Shown piece after piece: positions 49,825-58,968 of a stretch of DNA of 64,000 nt. Each line of letters begins with the position of its first letter. The first letter of the stretch is position 1. The stretch comes from Trichococcus patagoniensis. Its GTDB lineage: Bacteria; Bacillota; Bacilli; Lactobacillales; Aerococcaceae. The notes beneath the pieces were generated by a model, which made no database searches, was not told where the DNA came from, and was given only the letters and a program-made list of their open reading frames with translations. The stretch spans positions 62,001 to 126,000 of the forward strand of contig NZ_QAOM01000002.1 in assembly GCF_003051085.1 (NCBI RefSeq), read 5' to 3'. Made by a program: the position numbers and the translations under genes.

Positions 49825-50538
49825 TTGGAAATAGTACTGATTGTCTTGCTGTTGGCCGTGATGATTGCAATCTCGCGAAAAAAGGATCGTCCGAAAAGAC
49901 ATAATGGATACAACCGATACCGAAGAACAGCTTATCATGATGCGAGCGGCAACAGTGTTTTCGACACGCTGTTTGACACTGGAAACTTCGGGGAGTTCTT
50001 GACGTATTCTTGCCTGGAGAATCTTGGCGAAGCGCACAAATTGTTGGCGAATGTCTATTTGCCGAAAAGCGATGGGACGACCACTGAAATCGATCTGATC
50101 ATGATTTCGGCGACAGGCATCTATGTTTTCGAGTCAAAGAACTACAGCGGTTGGATTTTCGGGGATGAAAACAGCCGCTATTGGAAGCAAACTTTCCGAG
50201 GCGGACGGCATTTTCAGTTCTACAACCCTATTTGGCAAAATAAAAAACATATCAGCGTTTTGAAGCAGCACCTGGGGCTGGGCGACGAAGTATTTCGTTC
50301 CTATGTCGTTTTCAGCGAACATTGCGTCCTGAAGAAGCTGCTCGTCCACTCGCCGGAAGTGAAAGTGATGAGCCGGGATGATTTGATGGACGAAATGATG
50401 GAGGATATGGAGCGGCTGCCGGAGATTTTTTCGCCATTGGAAATCGAGCAACTTTTCGTCGAGTTGAGTCGATATACTCGAGCGGACGGCAAGACGAAAC
50501 AGGCGCACATTGATGCGATGGAGTGGAAAAAATTGTGA
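49825..50538 (+). CDS. Membrane-anchored NERD-domain protein, copy 3
   Basis: 237 aa from TTG 49825, 9 nt after AAGGAG; the frame extends upstream to an ATG at 49780 that has no ribosome binding site. N-terminal span LEIVLIVLLLAVMIAI, a basic linker KKDRPKRHNGYNRYRR, then the NERD domain (TTTEIDLIMISATGIYVFES then K). More diverged from copies 1 and 2 than they are from each other, and not followed by pRiA4b ORF-3. Confidence 0.8.
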   Translation: MEIVLIVLLLAVMIAISRKKDRPKRHNGYNRYRRTAYHDASGNSVFDTLFDTGNFGEFLTYSCLENLGEAHKLLANVYLPKSDGTTTEIDLIMISATGIYVFESKNYSGWIFGDENSRYWKQTFRGGRHFQFYNPIWQNKKHISVLKQHLGLGDEVFRSYVVFSEHCVLKKLLVHSPEVKVMSRDDLMDEMMEDMERLPEIFSPLEIEQLFVELSRYTRADGKTKQAHIDAMEWKKL

Positions 50539-50577
50539 TATCGAGTGTTGGTTTTTTATAAGCAACTAAGTGAATAA

Positions 50578-50610
50578 CTGTAGCGTGCTCGCTACAGTTT
50601 AGTGTATAAT
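50578..50610 (+). promoter_or_regulatory. Promoter and palindromic operator of the third HigBA-like pair
   Basis: CTGTAGCGTGCTCGCTACAG (8-bp arms, 50578-50597) overlies the -35 region; TATAAT at 50605-50610. Confidence 0.75.
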
Positions 50611-50627
50611 AACATAAAGGGGGCGGA

Positions 50628-50984
50628 ATGGTTAAGCCTGAATTTGATTGGGGAGAAGAATTTGAAACGTTCCTGGATTCTCTCAGCACTAAGGACGAAG
50701 CAAAGTTCAGAGCGCTGATAGATCGCGTCGAAAATACAGACTTGCAGGATTCGATCAGAAAAGAACGGGTTAAGAAATTGGCCGATGATATTTACGAACT
50801 TCGCGCCCAAACGAATGATCATTGGTTGAGAGGATGCTACTTTCAAATTAAAGGCACTGAATACTATATCACGCATGGGTTCAGCAAAAAGACAAATGCA
50901 ACTCCTGCAAAAGAAATCAGCAGAGCAAAGGCCATCAGAAAAGCATTCTGGTTTGCCAGAAACAAAAGGAGGGATGAAGAATGA
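50628..50984 (+). CDS. HigB/RelE-superfamily toxin (third, distinct type)
   Basis: 118 aa; GGGGGCGG just before ATG 50628. Phage-derived Gp49-like fold: KFRALIDRVENTDLQDSIRK, KLADDIYELRAQTNDHWLRG, YFQIKGTEYYITHGFSKKTN, ending with basic helix SRAKAIRKAF. Unlike the 27.8/33.8 kb copies in sequence but the same superfamily and gene order. Overlaps its antitoxin by ATGA. Confidence 0.87.
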   Translation: MVKPEFDWGEEFETFLDSLSTKDEAKFRALIDRVENTDLQDSIRKERVKKLADDIYELRAQTNDHWLRGCYFQIKGTEYYITHGFSKKTNATPAKEISRAKAIRKAFWFARNKRRDEE

Positions 50985-51289
50985 GCAAGAACAGCGAAGC
51001 CATCAAGAGGCGAAGCTCCGAAAGTGCGGAATTCAAACAGGCCTTCGAGGAAGAAGTAACAAAACTTGATTTTGCTGATCTGTTGTTCGATTTGCGAGCT
51101 CAGACAGGCTTGAATCAAACTGCATTCGCCAAAAAAGTCAACAAATCACGTTCGACTATCGCACGGATAGAAGGCGCCAGAATGGAACCATCATTCTCGA
51201 TGCTTGAAGACATAGCGCAGGCTTTAGGAAAACGCGTCGAAATCAGATTTGTCGAAGCAAAGCAAACAGCAGCGGAGAAATCAGTCTGA
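50981..51289 (+). CDS. XRE antitoxin (HigA-like)
   Basis: 102 aa; ATGA overlap with the toxin gene, AAGGAGGG upstream. Helix-turn-helix GLNQTAFAKKVNKSRSTIAR then IEGARMEPS in the middle; C-terminal Lys/Ala-rich tail. Expected to neutralise the toxin and repress via the CTGTAGCG palindrome. Confidence 0.88.
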   Translation: MSKNSEAIKRRSSESAEFKQAFEEEVTKLDFADLLFDLRAQTGLNQTAFAKKVNKSRSTIARIEGARMEPSFSMLEDIAQALGKRVEIRFVEAKQTAAEKSV

Positions 51290-51313
51290 TAAACGCTCAA
51301 ATACACTATTTTC

Positions 51314-51345
51314 AAGACCGACGGGACGAATCCATCGGTCTTTTC
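51314..51345 (+). terminator. Terminator after third HigBA pair
   Basis: AAGACCGA / TCGGTCTT stem followed by TTC. Confidence 0.75.
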
Positions 51346-51379
51346 AGTATATCCAAGGAACAAGATTGTTTTGAAAGTG

Positions 51380-51445
51380 TGTGATGGCGAAGCCGCTGTG
51401 GTCGGAGGTGACATTTTTACGGGAGAATTTCCTCTGGCGGGATCG
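51380..51445 (+). repeat. Fragment of the GC-rich repeat
   Basis: GGCGAAGCCGCTGTGGTCGG AGGTGACATTTTTACGGGA, then CTCTGGCGGGA; the opening CTCC of the core is lost. Confidence 0.75.
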
Positions 51446-51521
51446 CATCCTTTGAAACCCGAAAGATAAGTGATTAGTCAACATATTGGTGTAAAAAAAT
51501 ACGATTCACATTTATTTGAAA

Positions 51522-51601
51522 TACAAAATTGTATTTTTTTTATTTGTATAAGTTTTCATAAGTATATGATGATATCTGTACAAGCTAAAGTAGGTTATAA
51601 T
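51522..51601 (+). promoter_or_regulatory. Shared upstream element B (GGDEF gene 51751)
   Basis: Palindrome TACAAAATTGTA (51522-51533) and GTTATAAT (TATAAT 51596-51601), spacing 74 bp. A 93-codon open frame over this region is not credible as a gene. Confidence 0.6.
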
Positions 51602-51750
51602 GAAATGAATAATGTTGCGTTTCTGTTGGGTTATTATATTCGTACAGAATTTGTTCTGACGCATCTGGTTATGAATTTTAGCTTAAGCGGTCCGAATAAA
51701 ATTCACAGCGCGTTTTTGCTACGGGGCAATAGGTATGTAAGGAGCTTATA

Positions 51751-52794
51751 ATGGTTAGTCTACTGGCAAATATAGGAATCATGTTCATGGCGGTTTATTT
51801 CTGCTTGAAAAGCGGAAGGCTAGAAAAAAATTATCACCATGCAAATAAATCCAGCCTCATCGGATGCATATTGATGGAAGTGCTGTTAGGTACGATTTTG
51901 TTGAGTTTTTCCACTGTTATCTTGGGCATCAGGTATGATTTCAGGGTGCTGTTGTTTTGTTTTTCCGCTAAGTATATGGATTGGAGAATAACCAGTTCAA
52001 GCATCTTTTTGCTGAGCATCATCAGATTTTTGTGGGGAAACAGTGAGGCAGCCCAAGTCAACCTGATCGTTAGCCTAATGTTGGCCATCGCATTGCCGAT
52101 GATAGTGGAACTGATCCGGGACAGAATAAATGATTTGGCGCAATTGCTGATTTTGGTCACCGTTGCGCTCATCCCAACGATCGTGTTTACCAATCATCAG
52201 ATAGCCGACAAATGGCTGGTGCTGTCGATCAGTATCATTCTGTCCGCTTTGAATTATGCCGCGATTTTTGTGTTGCATTACTTCATTTCGGATCTGCACG
52301 TTTTGATTGACTCTGCCAGCACGGACCACTTGACGAATCTCAAGAATGTGCGGCTCTTCAACAGCGATCTGGTGGAAATGGAGCGGAAAAAGAGCCCGGT
52401 AACGGTGGCGGTGATCGACATTGACCATTTCAAAAATTACAATGATAATTATGGACATGACAGCGGAGATGCGGTCTTGAGGCAGATGGCCGCTCTTTTC
52501 AACGAACGTGCCATCCCCCATACCACTTTCTACAGGATTGGCGGGGAAGAATTCGGTGTGATCCTGAGCCACTTCAGCCCGAGTGCAGCCGAAGCGTTCC
52601 TGCATGAGTTGCAGGAAACGGTCTCCCGCAGAAGCTTCACTGTACGAGGAGAAAATCCGGTCAGCATCACCCTATCGGTGGGGGTGGCTCATAGCGAGAA
52701 AGGCGAAACCCTGAAAAAAACACTCAAGCGGGCCGACATCGCGCTGTATCAGGCAAAAGAAAGCGGCAGAAACAAAGTGATGGTCTCCGCCTGA
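51751..52794 (+). CDS. Membrane diguanylate cyclase (GGDEF), paralogue 1
   Basis: 347 aa; AAGGAGC ribosome binding site. Residues ~1-180: five to six hydrophobic spans resembling the 5TMR-LYT sensor type (FSTVILGIRYDFRVLLFCFS). GGDEF domain ~190-345: DHLTNLKNVRLF, VIDIDHFKNYNDNYGHDSGD, active site RIGGEEFGVIL, SVGVAHSEKGET, KRADIALYQAK. No RxxD inhibition site before GGEEF. It should make c-di-GMP. About 60% identical to the gene at 53747. Confidence 0.92.
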   Translation: MVSLLANIGIMFMAVYFCLKSGRLEKNYHHANKSSLIGCILMEVLLGTILLSFSTVILGIRYDFRVLLFCFSAKYMDWRITSSSIFLLSIIRFLWGNSEAAQVNLIVSLMLAIALPMIVELIRDRINDLAQLLILVTVALIPTIVFTNHQIADKWLVLSISIILSALNYAAIFVLHYFISDLHVLIDSASTDHLTNLKNVRLFNSDLVEMERKKSPVTVAVIDIDHFKNYNDNYGHDSGDAVLRQMAALFNERAIPHTTFYRIGGEEFGVILSHFSPSAAEAFLHELQETVSRRSFTVRGENPVSITLSVGVAHSEKGETLKKTLKRADIALYQAKESGRNKVMVSA

Positions 52795-52804
52795 GCCTTA
52801 GAAT

Positions 52805-52852
52805 AAAAATCTGATCCCCGATGAGATGATGCTCACCGGGGATCAGATTTTT
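52805..52852 (+). terminator. Terminator after GGDEF paralogue 1
   Basis: AAAATCTGATCCCCG / CGGGGATCAGATTTT stem with a GATGAGATGATGCTCAC loop, again like a repeat module. Confidence 0.85.
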
Positions 52853-52874
52853 GAATGCATTCATAACGTGAGGA

Positions 52875-53070
52875 ACCGTCAGCTCCGATGAGAAGGGCGT
52901 TCATCGGAGGAGAGGACCGCGCCGGATAATCCAACTCCGGTGAGAGAATGCTGGCCGGAGAACAGTGCGCGGCGCGACGGCCGAACTCCGGCGAAGCCGC
53001 CGTGGTCGGAGGTGATGATCTTTTTGGGGTTCTCGGCTCCGGCGGAAGGCTCCCTCACCGGCGAATAAGG
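52875..53070 (+). repeat. GC-rich stem-loop repeat copy, last in the window
   Basis: Full unit: CTCCGATGAGAAGGGCGTTC closing with ATCGGAG; CTCCGGTGAGAGAATGCTGG closing with CCGGAG; core CTCCGGCGAAGCCGCCGTGG; tail GGTGATGATCTTTTTGGGGT; CTCCGGCGGAAGG module. None is seen after this point. Confidence 0.93.
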
Positions 53071-53112
53071 GGCTTCATCGACCAAACAGGCATACCCGGC
53101 AGCGATGAAAGG

Positions 53113-53316
53113 TCAGCTCAATACTTGGGCTTTCCCATGGTAATAGCCTTGCTGATAGACTACGATGAACCACATGAATGTTTTTTCGGGAAAACGTTGC
53201 TGTTCTTTTGATCTTAATAAAATTTCGTACCCATCAATAACATTTGTATTTGAACATAGCATGATCGGCTGGCACACTATGTATAAATCATCTAACAACT
53301 CTTGCGTATCATCCAC
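53113..53316 (-). pseudogene. EAL-domain pseudogene (internal deletion)
   Basis: 67 codons from GTG 53316 (GGAGG upstream). The first ~50 residues (QELLDDLYIVCQPIMLCSN...DGYEILLRSKEQ) parallel the EAL protein at 39633-40337. They then join in frame to its last 15 residues (VYQQGYYHGKAQVLS), with ~165 codons deleted. Upstream DNA is also homologous to that of the intact gene. Confidence 0.9.
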
Positions 53317-53527
53317 TCACTTTCCTCCTTCACAAATACTGAAAATTTACTATTGAGAATATGTTGAATCAAATCCTATGGTTAAACAGTTGCAGCAATC
53401 AGATAGATTATGCTAGATGACTATTCGAATGCGCTTACTTTTTGATAAAACTGAGATTTCAAATCTAAAATTACCAACTAAAGTTATTGTATCGGCCTGA
53501 ATATTATTTTTTAAGTCCAAATTAAAA

Positions 53528-53605
53528 TACAATATTGTATTTTGTTTGTGCAAAATTTCTCGGAAATAATTAGTATTATACATTATGAAATAAGTAAGTT
53601 ATAAT
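53528..53605 (+). promoter_or_regulatory. Shared upstream element C (GGDEF gene 53747)
   Basis: Palindrome TACAATATTGTA (53528-53539), TTAGTATTATACATTATGAA, and GTTATAAT (TATAAT 53600-53605), spacing 72 bp. Very similar to element A before the exopolysaccharide operon. Confidence 0.65.
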
Positions 53606-53746
53606 TGGCAAGATATTACTGTTTTAAAGAAGGTAGTCACTGGAATCAAACATTTGTTCCGAGGTGAATGATACATAAACTTTATACAAAGATGCAAGCA
53701 AAAAGTAACTTGTTTCTATATAAGGTATGCAAGTAAGGAGTGCACA

Positions 53747-54796
53747 ATGGTTAGTCTACTGGCAAATATTGGAATCATTTTTTTTGCTATTTACTTCTAC
53801 TTGAGAAGCAATTTTGGGTCGCCAAATCAAGATAATGAGAAAATATCCTACTACATCAAAAGTATTTTATTGGAAGTGCTGGTAGGAATCGTTTTGTTGA
53901 GTTTTTCCACGGTTATTCTGGGGATAAGATATGACTTCAGATTTCTGATGTTTTGTTTTTCTGCCAAATATATAGATTGGAAAATAACCAGTTCAAGTAT
54001 CCTGTTGTTAGGGATTCTCAGGTTTTTCTGGGGAAATAATGATATTGCCCAAATCAACCTGTTCGTCAGTATTTTACTAGCAGTCACATTGCCGTTGATA
54101 GCACATTATATTCAGGATAAGTTGAATGAGCTGGTTCAATTGCTAGTCTTGGTCACGTATGCGCTCATCCCTACAATTGTGCTTACCAATTACCTGATAG
54201 CTGACAAAAAACTCGTGTTGGTGATATGCAGTATTCTGGTTACCTCCGGGTATGCTGCAACATATGTTATGCGCTATTTTATTATGGATCTTTACAAATT
54301 GATCGTTTCTGCCAGTATCGATCACCTGACGGCCCTCAAGAACGTGCGCACTTTCAACAACGATCTGATGGATGTGGAGCGGGAAAAGAAAGCAGTAACA
54401 TTGGCAGTCGTCGATATCGATTATTTTAAGGACTATAACGATAGCTTCGGACATGACAATGGGGATGTGCTTTTAAAACAGTTGGCGCAGGTGTTCAATG
54501 AGCTTTCGACTTTTGACACTGATTTCTACAGAATCGGTGGTGAGGAGTTCGCCGTGATTATCGACACTCCAAATCAAAGGGATGCAGAGGAGTTCATTCA
54601 TGACTTGCAGGAAATAGTCGCTCACAGGCGCTTCTGCACAACTTCAGGTGATCCGGTTAGCGTTACAATATCTGTAGGGGTGGCGCACAGTCGCACAGGT
54701 GAAACCTTGAAAAGAACGCTCAAACGCGCCGATGTGGCGCTTTATAAAGCAAAAAAAGGCGGCAGAAACAAAGTTGTTGTTTCTTTCCCACTTTAA
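53747..54796 (+). CDS. Membrane diguanylate cyclase (GGDEF), paralogue 2
   Basis: 349 aa; AAGGAG ribosome binding site. Same plan as the gene at 51751: N-terminal spans with FSTVILGIRYDFRFLMFCFS, then GGDEF domain with VVDIDYFKDYNDSFGHDNGD, RIGGEEFAVII, SVGVAHSRTGET and KRADVALYKAK. No RxxD inhibition site. Gene duplication included the upstream element. Expected diguanylate cyclase activity at the membrane. Confidence 0.92.
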   Translation: MVSLLANIGIIFFAIYFYLRSNFGSPNQDNEKISYYIKSILLEVLVGIVLLSFSTVILGIRYDFRFLMFCFSAKYIDWKITSSSILLLGILRFFWGNNDIAQINLFVSILLAVTLPLIAHYIQDKLNELVQLLVLVTYALIPTIVLTNYLIADKKLVLVICSILVTSGYAATYVMRYFIMDLYKLIVSASIDHLTALKNVRTFNNDLMDVEREKKAVTLAVVDIDYFKDYNDSFGHDNGDVLLKQLAQVFNELSTFDTDFYRIGGEEFAVIIDTPNQRDAEEFIHDLQEIVAHRRFCTTSGDPVSVTISVGVAHSRTGETLKRTLKRADVALYKAKKGGRNKVVVSFPL

Positions 54797-54825
54797 AAAC
54801 AGCCACAACTTTTGTGGCTGTTTTT
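54796..54825 (+). terminator. Terminator after GGDEF paralogue 2
   Basis: AAAACAGCCACAA / TTGTGGCTGTTTT stem and T-run, directly after the stop codon. Confidence 0.9.
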
Positions 54826-55017
54826 CGTTTTTGGACAAAAAACCATTTCAGCATTTAAAGACATTTTTTCGATAAGCAAATAATCAATATTGTTACTATA
54901 GTTTGGTTCGATGAATGATATAATCATTTAAGAGAATAGTTGTGAATTGATATCTCTGCTTTTCACGAGATCGTTTCAGAACACAAAAATAGTGCAATAA
55001 GTGTTATCGGGGGTTGT

Positions 55018-57279
55018 GTGTTGGGAAGAGACAAATTGAAGATGATAAATGTAACCTATTTTTGGGTTCCGTTTTTGATAATAACGATAGGCTTTTCGGC
55101 TTTGATAGGTTTTGCAGTCAAAAATCGAATTGATGAAAAGTATGAGCAGCTTAAAGATACGTCCTTAGAAATTGCAAACAGCTATTCGCACAGTTTGATT
55201 CACACAAGCGAAGCATATGAGGTCATTACAGAACTTTTGGATGAAAAAATAAGGATAGCAAGTCAAGCCATCATGCTTATTGAAAATAGGGAGAATAATG
55301 AGGTGTTGGACGCTATTTCCCAAACGTTCGATGTGAATGGAATAGATTTGTACAACAAAGAGGGAGAACTTACCCACAGCACTTCTGAGGAATTGATCGG
55401 GTGGCAAGCATATGAAGGACATCCGGTTTATGATTTCATGATGAGCGATCAGACTATGCTGGTGGAAGACGTTCGTCCGGACACCGAGAATGGCTTATAC
55501 TATAAATTTGGTTATGTAAAAGATGATGCGGGTGGATTTGTGCAAGTAGGGGTTCTTGCAGAGAGCAGACAGGATTTCCTTGAGGATTTTGAAATCACAA
55601 CATTGATAAATGAAATTTCGAACAGAAGAGATGTAAAGCAGGTATTCTTTGTCAATCCAAAATACGAAATTATTGCAAGCAGCCTTCCTGACTACGAGGA
55701 TCGCACGATTGAGGATATAGACCTTCGTGCAGAAATGGACAGCAATGCATCGGATGTTCAGAGAGTTGAAACGGATGGATATGAATTTTTTAGGCTTTCC
55801 GAGCCTATATTTGTCGAAAATGAAAAAATTGGCACGTTGCTGATCCATTGGCCTACTGATGAACTCGATGATGATGTCAATAAAATCATTCGTTATGCTA
55901 TTGCAATATTCTTAATTATTATTATTACAATGGGCGGCATTCTTTTTTATGCTTATCGGAAAAATAAGTCCAACATCAAAATTGCATTCTACGATGAGCT
56001 TACGGGTCTTCGTAACAGCAAATATCTTACGGAGTATCTAAATCAAGTCCTACGAAATCCATACAGAAAAAATAAAGCGGTGTTGCTTCTCAATTTCGTT
56101 AATTTTAAAACACTGAACATCACCTACGGATTTTTATATGGAGATGAGGTACTAAAACAGATTGCAGTTAAAGTCCGGACATTATTGGATTCGGAAGACT
56201 CATTTTTCAGGTTTGACGGAGACAGATTTATAGTGGTGCTTGACGATTACGCAGACCAGAAAGAACTGAGAGCATTCGCTGATAAACTTATGCACATTTT
56301 TGAGAATCCAATTATGGAAGGAACGGAACATCAGTATGTGAATGTTCAAATAGCTATAGTGGAGATCAAAGATAGACATACCTCAACGGATAAAATTCTG
56401 CAGGATGCAACACTAACACTCTCTCAAATCAAGGACAGTTCTGCGGATCAGGTAGCTTTCTTTAACGAAGATATGGAGAAACGACTCTTACGGCAAGATA
56501 AAATTGTAAAAGTATTGCGGGAAGTCATAGAAGGTAAAGATACCGAATCTTTTTATCTGGAATTCCAACCGAAGCTCGACTTGATGGAAGATAAAGTCAT
56601 TGGGTTTGAAGCGCTGGCTAGGCTGCGAATTGAAAATCTGGGCCAGATAGCTCCAGATGAATTTATTGCTTTAGCTGAGGAAAATTTGTTGATCTATGAT
56701 TTAGGCAACCATATTCTACTGCTTGCATGCGATTTTTTACAACGACTCCAAGATGAAGGTTTCCATGAAACGAGTGTAGCAGTCAATATCTCCGGCATTC
56801 AATTGCTCCGGGAAGACTTTGTGGAGAATATCCAACAAAAACTCTTTTTATCAGACAGAATCAGGAAGCCACTGGAATTCGAAGTTACGGAAACGGTGTT
56901 GCTCGACCATTTTAGCCAGATCAACGAAACATTAGAGGCAATCAAACAAATGGGCATAGCCATTTCGCTGGATGATTTTGGGACGGGATATTCCTCTTTT
57001 TCCAGACTTGCTGAACTGAATATAGATGCCGTTAAGATTGATAGATTCTTTATCGGTAAGATAAGTCACACATCTGAAAAAAATCTGATCATTTCCGACA
57101 TTATCTCTATGGCTCATAAAATTGGGTTAAGCGTTGTAGCAGAGGGTGTAGAGGACGCGAGTCAAAAAGCTTACCTGCAAAAATACGGATGCGATATCAT
57201 CCAAGGCTATCTTCTAAGTAAACCCTTGCCTGAAGAGAGTGCCATTGCCTTCTTAAGAAGTTATGGAAGTGACGTATAG
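55018..57279 (+). CDS. Membrane c-di-GMP phosphodiesterase: sensor - degenerate GGDEF - EAL
   Basis: 753 aa; GTG 55018 or TTG 55021 after GGGGG. Membrane span at ~13-34, extracytoplasmic sensor (~35-285, with a helical start then a Cache-like part), second span ~290-312. GGDEF domain ~320-480 is degenerate: RFDGDRF replaces GGDEF and NFVNFKTLN replaces the metal-binding DxDxFK. EAL domain ~500-745 is intact: FEALARLR, VNISGIQLL, EVTETVLL, SLDDFGTGYSS, VKIDRFF, VVAEGVED, QGYLLSKPL. It should hydrolyse c-di-GMP, with GGDEF as a regulatory relic. Confidence 0.9.
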   Translation: MLGRDKLKMINVTYFWVPFLIITIGFSALIGFAVKNRIDEKYEQLKDTSLEIANSYSHSLIHTSEAYEVITELLDEKIRIASQAIMLIENRENNEVLDAISQTFDVNGIDLYNKEGELTHSTSEELIGWQAYEGHPVYDFMMSDQTMLVEDVRPDTENGLYYKFGYVKDDAGGFVQVGVLAESRQDFLEDFEITTLINEISNRRDVKQVFFVNPKYEIIASSLPDYEDRTIEDIDLRAEMDSNASDVQRVETDGYEFFRLSEPIFVENEKIGTLLIHWPTDELDDDVNKIIRYAIAIFLIIIITMGGILFYAYRKNKSNIKIAFYDELTGLRNSKYLTEYLNQVLRNPYRKNKAVLLLNFVNFKTLNITYGFLYGDEVLKQIAVKVRTLLDSEDSFFRFDGDRFIVVLDDYADQKELRAFADKLMHIFENPIMEGTEHQYVNVQIAIVEIKDRHTSTDKILQDATLTLSQIKDSSADQVAFFNEDMEKRLLRQDKIVKVLREVIEGKDTESFYLEFQPKLDLMEDKVIGFEALARLRIENLGQIAPDEFIALAEENLLIYDLGNHILLLACDFLQRLQDEGFHETSVAVNISGIQLLREDFVENIQQKLFLSDRIRKPLEFEVTETVLLDHFSQINETLEAIKQMGIAISLDDFGTGYSSFSRLAELNIDAVKIDRFFIGKISHTSEKNLIISDIISMAHKIGLSVVAEGVEDASQKAYLQKYGCDIIQGYLLSKPLPEESAIAFLRSYGSDV

Positions 57280-57352
57280 CGTTGAATTTGCTCAGTAAAT
57301 GTGACACATGAATGATTTGAACGCACCGGGAAAGTAAATAAAGGAGGATAAA

Positions 57353-58851
57353 ATGGCAGCTGGATTTCAAGAAAGTGACTCGGATAAACTTGAATCAGTA
57401 ATTAAGATTGATACCCCTAAGGACATCACAATGCAAAAGCAAACAGAAAATAATCTGAGAGAGGAAAACATCGAGCTGCAACGCTATATCTCAGTGACAA
57501 AAGATTTATTCTGCATCTGTTCATTCAACGGGAAAATCATCAAAAGCAATCCGACATGGCGCGAATCATTGGGTTACAATGATTCACAGATGATTGGAAA
57601 GAGTATTTTTGAAATCATCGTAAATGATGATGTGTATGCTACAAAATTTGCTATCAGTGAAGCCGTGAAATCTGGCGGGCTTGATAAATTTGTCAACCGA
57701 GTCCTGAGCCATAAGGGAATAATCCGTTACTATGAGTGGCGTGTGAAAGTTTTTGAGAATAGCATATATGCATCAGGACGCGATATTTCGGATCTGATTA
57801 TGACGCGGGAAAAACTTGAGTACTATCATAACAGAGATACATTAACAGGGATGTACCAGCCAGTTTTATACAATCTTCATCCGAGGCGATGGTTCTGCCC
57901 TATCAACTGCCTCTTAGCGTCATTTTTGTTGATCTGAATGGATTGAAATTGATCAATGACTCATATGGACATGATCAAGGTGACGAATTACTGCGCACGA
58001 TTTCAGGGAAAATGCTAATTTATCAACGGGAAGGCGATATTTTCGTCCGTTATGGTGGAGATGAGTTTGTGTTGTTGCTCCCATATACACCTTATGATGT
58101 TGCCTATTCACTTGCTGACAAAATAAAAAATAGCGATACTTTAAAAATTTCCGGGAGATTCCCGTCAGAATGGGTTTCTATTTCATTGGGGGTTGCAACA
58201 AAGACAGGGATAGAAGACTCTGTTGAAGACATCATTTTGGAAGCAGATAGAATGATGTACGAAGATAAGTTACGCAAAAGCCGGAAGCACAAGAATTCGA
58301 TTATTGAAGGTATCCAGTCGAATCCAAGGTTATTAAGGAAATGGGATCAGAAACACGCAGAAAATGTTGCCGATCATGCCGGAAAAATCGCAGAAAAAAT
58401 GGGACTTGACCCATACTTGCAAGAATTAGTGAAGAAAGCGGCCTTAGTGCATGATATCGGGAAAATAACTATACCGTCAAAAATTCTCAATAAGGACGCT
58501 TCATTATCTCAAAAAGAATTAGAGCTGATCAGACGCCATCCTGAATCGGGGTACCAAATTCTTCGGTCCGTAGATGAATACGCATCTGTTGCGATGATCG
58601 TTTTGTCCCATCATGAGTGGGTAGATGGATCAGGGTATCCAGAAAAATTGAAAGGAGAGGACATTCCTTTAGCTTCCCGAATCATCGCAGTTGCAGATTC
58701 ATATGATGCAATGACCAGTGGGTGTACCTATACCGACTGCAAAACAATGGAAGAAGCTATTCGAGAATTAAGAGCATGCGCAGGAACCCAATTCGATCCT
58801 GAAGTTGTTTCCGTATTCATCGAAGAAGTACTACTTTCTGGGAAATACTGA
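57353..58851 (+). pseudogene. PAS-GGDEF-HD-GYP protein gene split by a one-base frameshift
   Basis: Starts at ATG 57353 after AAAGGAGG. The first frame encodes a PAS domain (~45-160) and the beginning of GGDEF (NRDTLTGMY) but stops at 57937 with non-homologous sequence. In the other frame, from ~57859, GGDEF continues (ASFIQSSSEAMVLPYQ, LPLSVIFVDLNGLKLINDSY, REGD I-site, RYGGDEF), followed by HD-GYP (HDIGK, HHEWVDGSGYP) to 58851. One missing base near 57857-57859 explains the split; repaired length ~499 aa. The downstream part could still be translated from an internal start (for example ATG 57889). Sequencing error cannot be excluded. Confidence 0.85.
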
Positions 58852-58891
58852 GTCTGAAGATAACAAACAATGATACTGTTCAAATAATCGA

Positions 58892-58948
58892 ACCCAAAAA
58901 CCCTTTTGACAAACGCATACATTCCGTTTGTCAAAAGGGTTTTTGGGT
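58892..58948. terminator. Bidirectional terminator between convergent c-di-GMP genes
   Basis: Perfect 24-bp arms (58892-58915 / 58925-58948) including AACGGGTTTTTGG-type T/A runs (CAAAAACCCTTTTG / CAAAAGGGTTTTTG) around a 9-nt loop. Confidence 0.93.
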
Positions 58949-58968
58949 GGTTAGATTCAAAAAGACGA

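Noticed and set aside
51470-51751. 93-codon plus-strand frame before the first GGDEF gene
   Set aside because: Overlaps the shared regulatory element, has no ribosome binding site, and the corresponding region before the paralogue is not open.
55018-57279. Bifunctional cyclase/phosphodiesterase call for the GGDEF-EAL protein
   Set aside because: The GGDEF signature reads FDGDRF and the metal-binding Asp is Asn/Val, so cyclase activity is unlikely; only the EAL part was called active.
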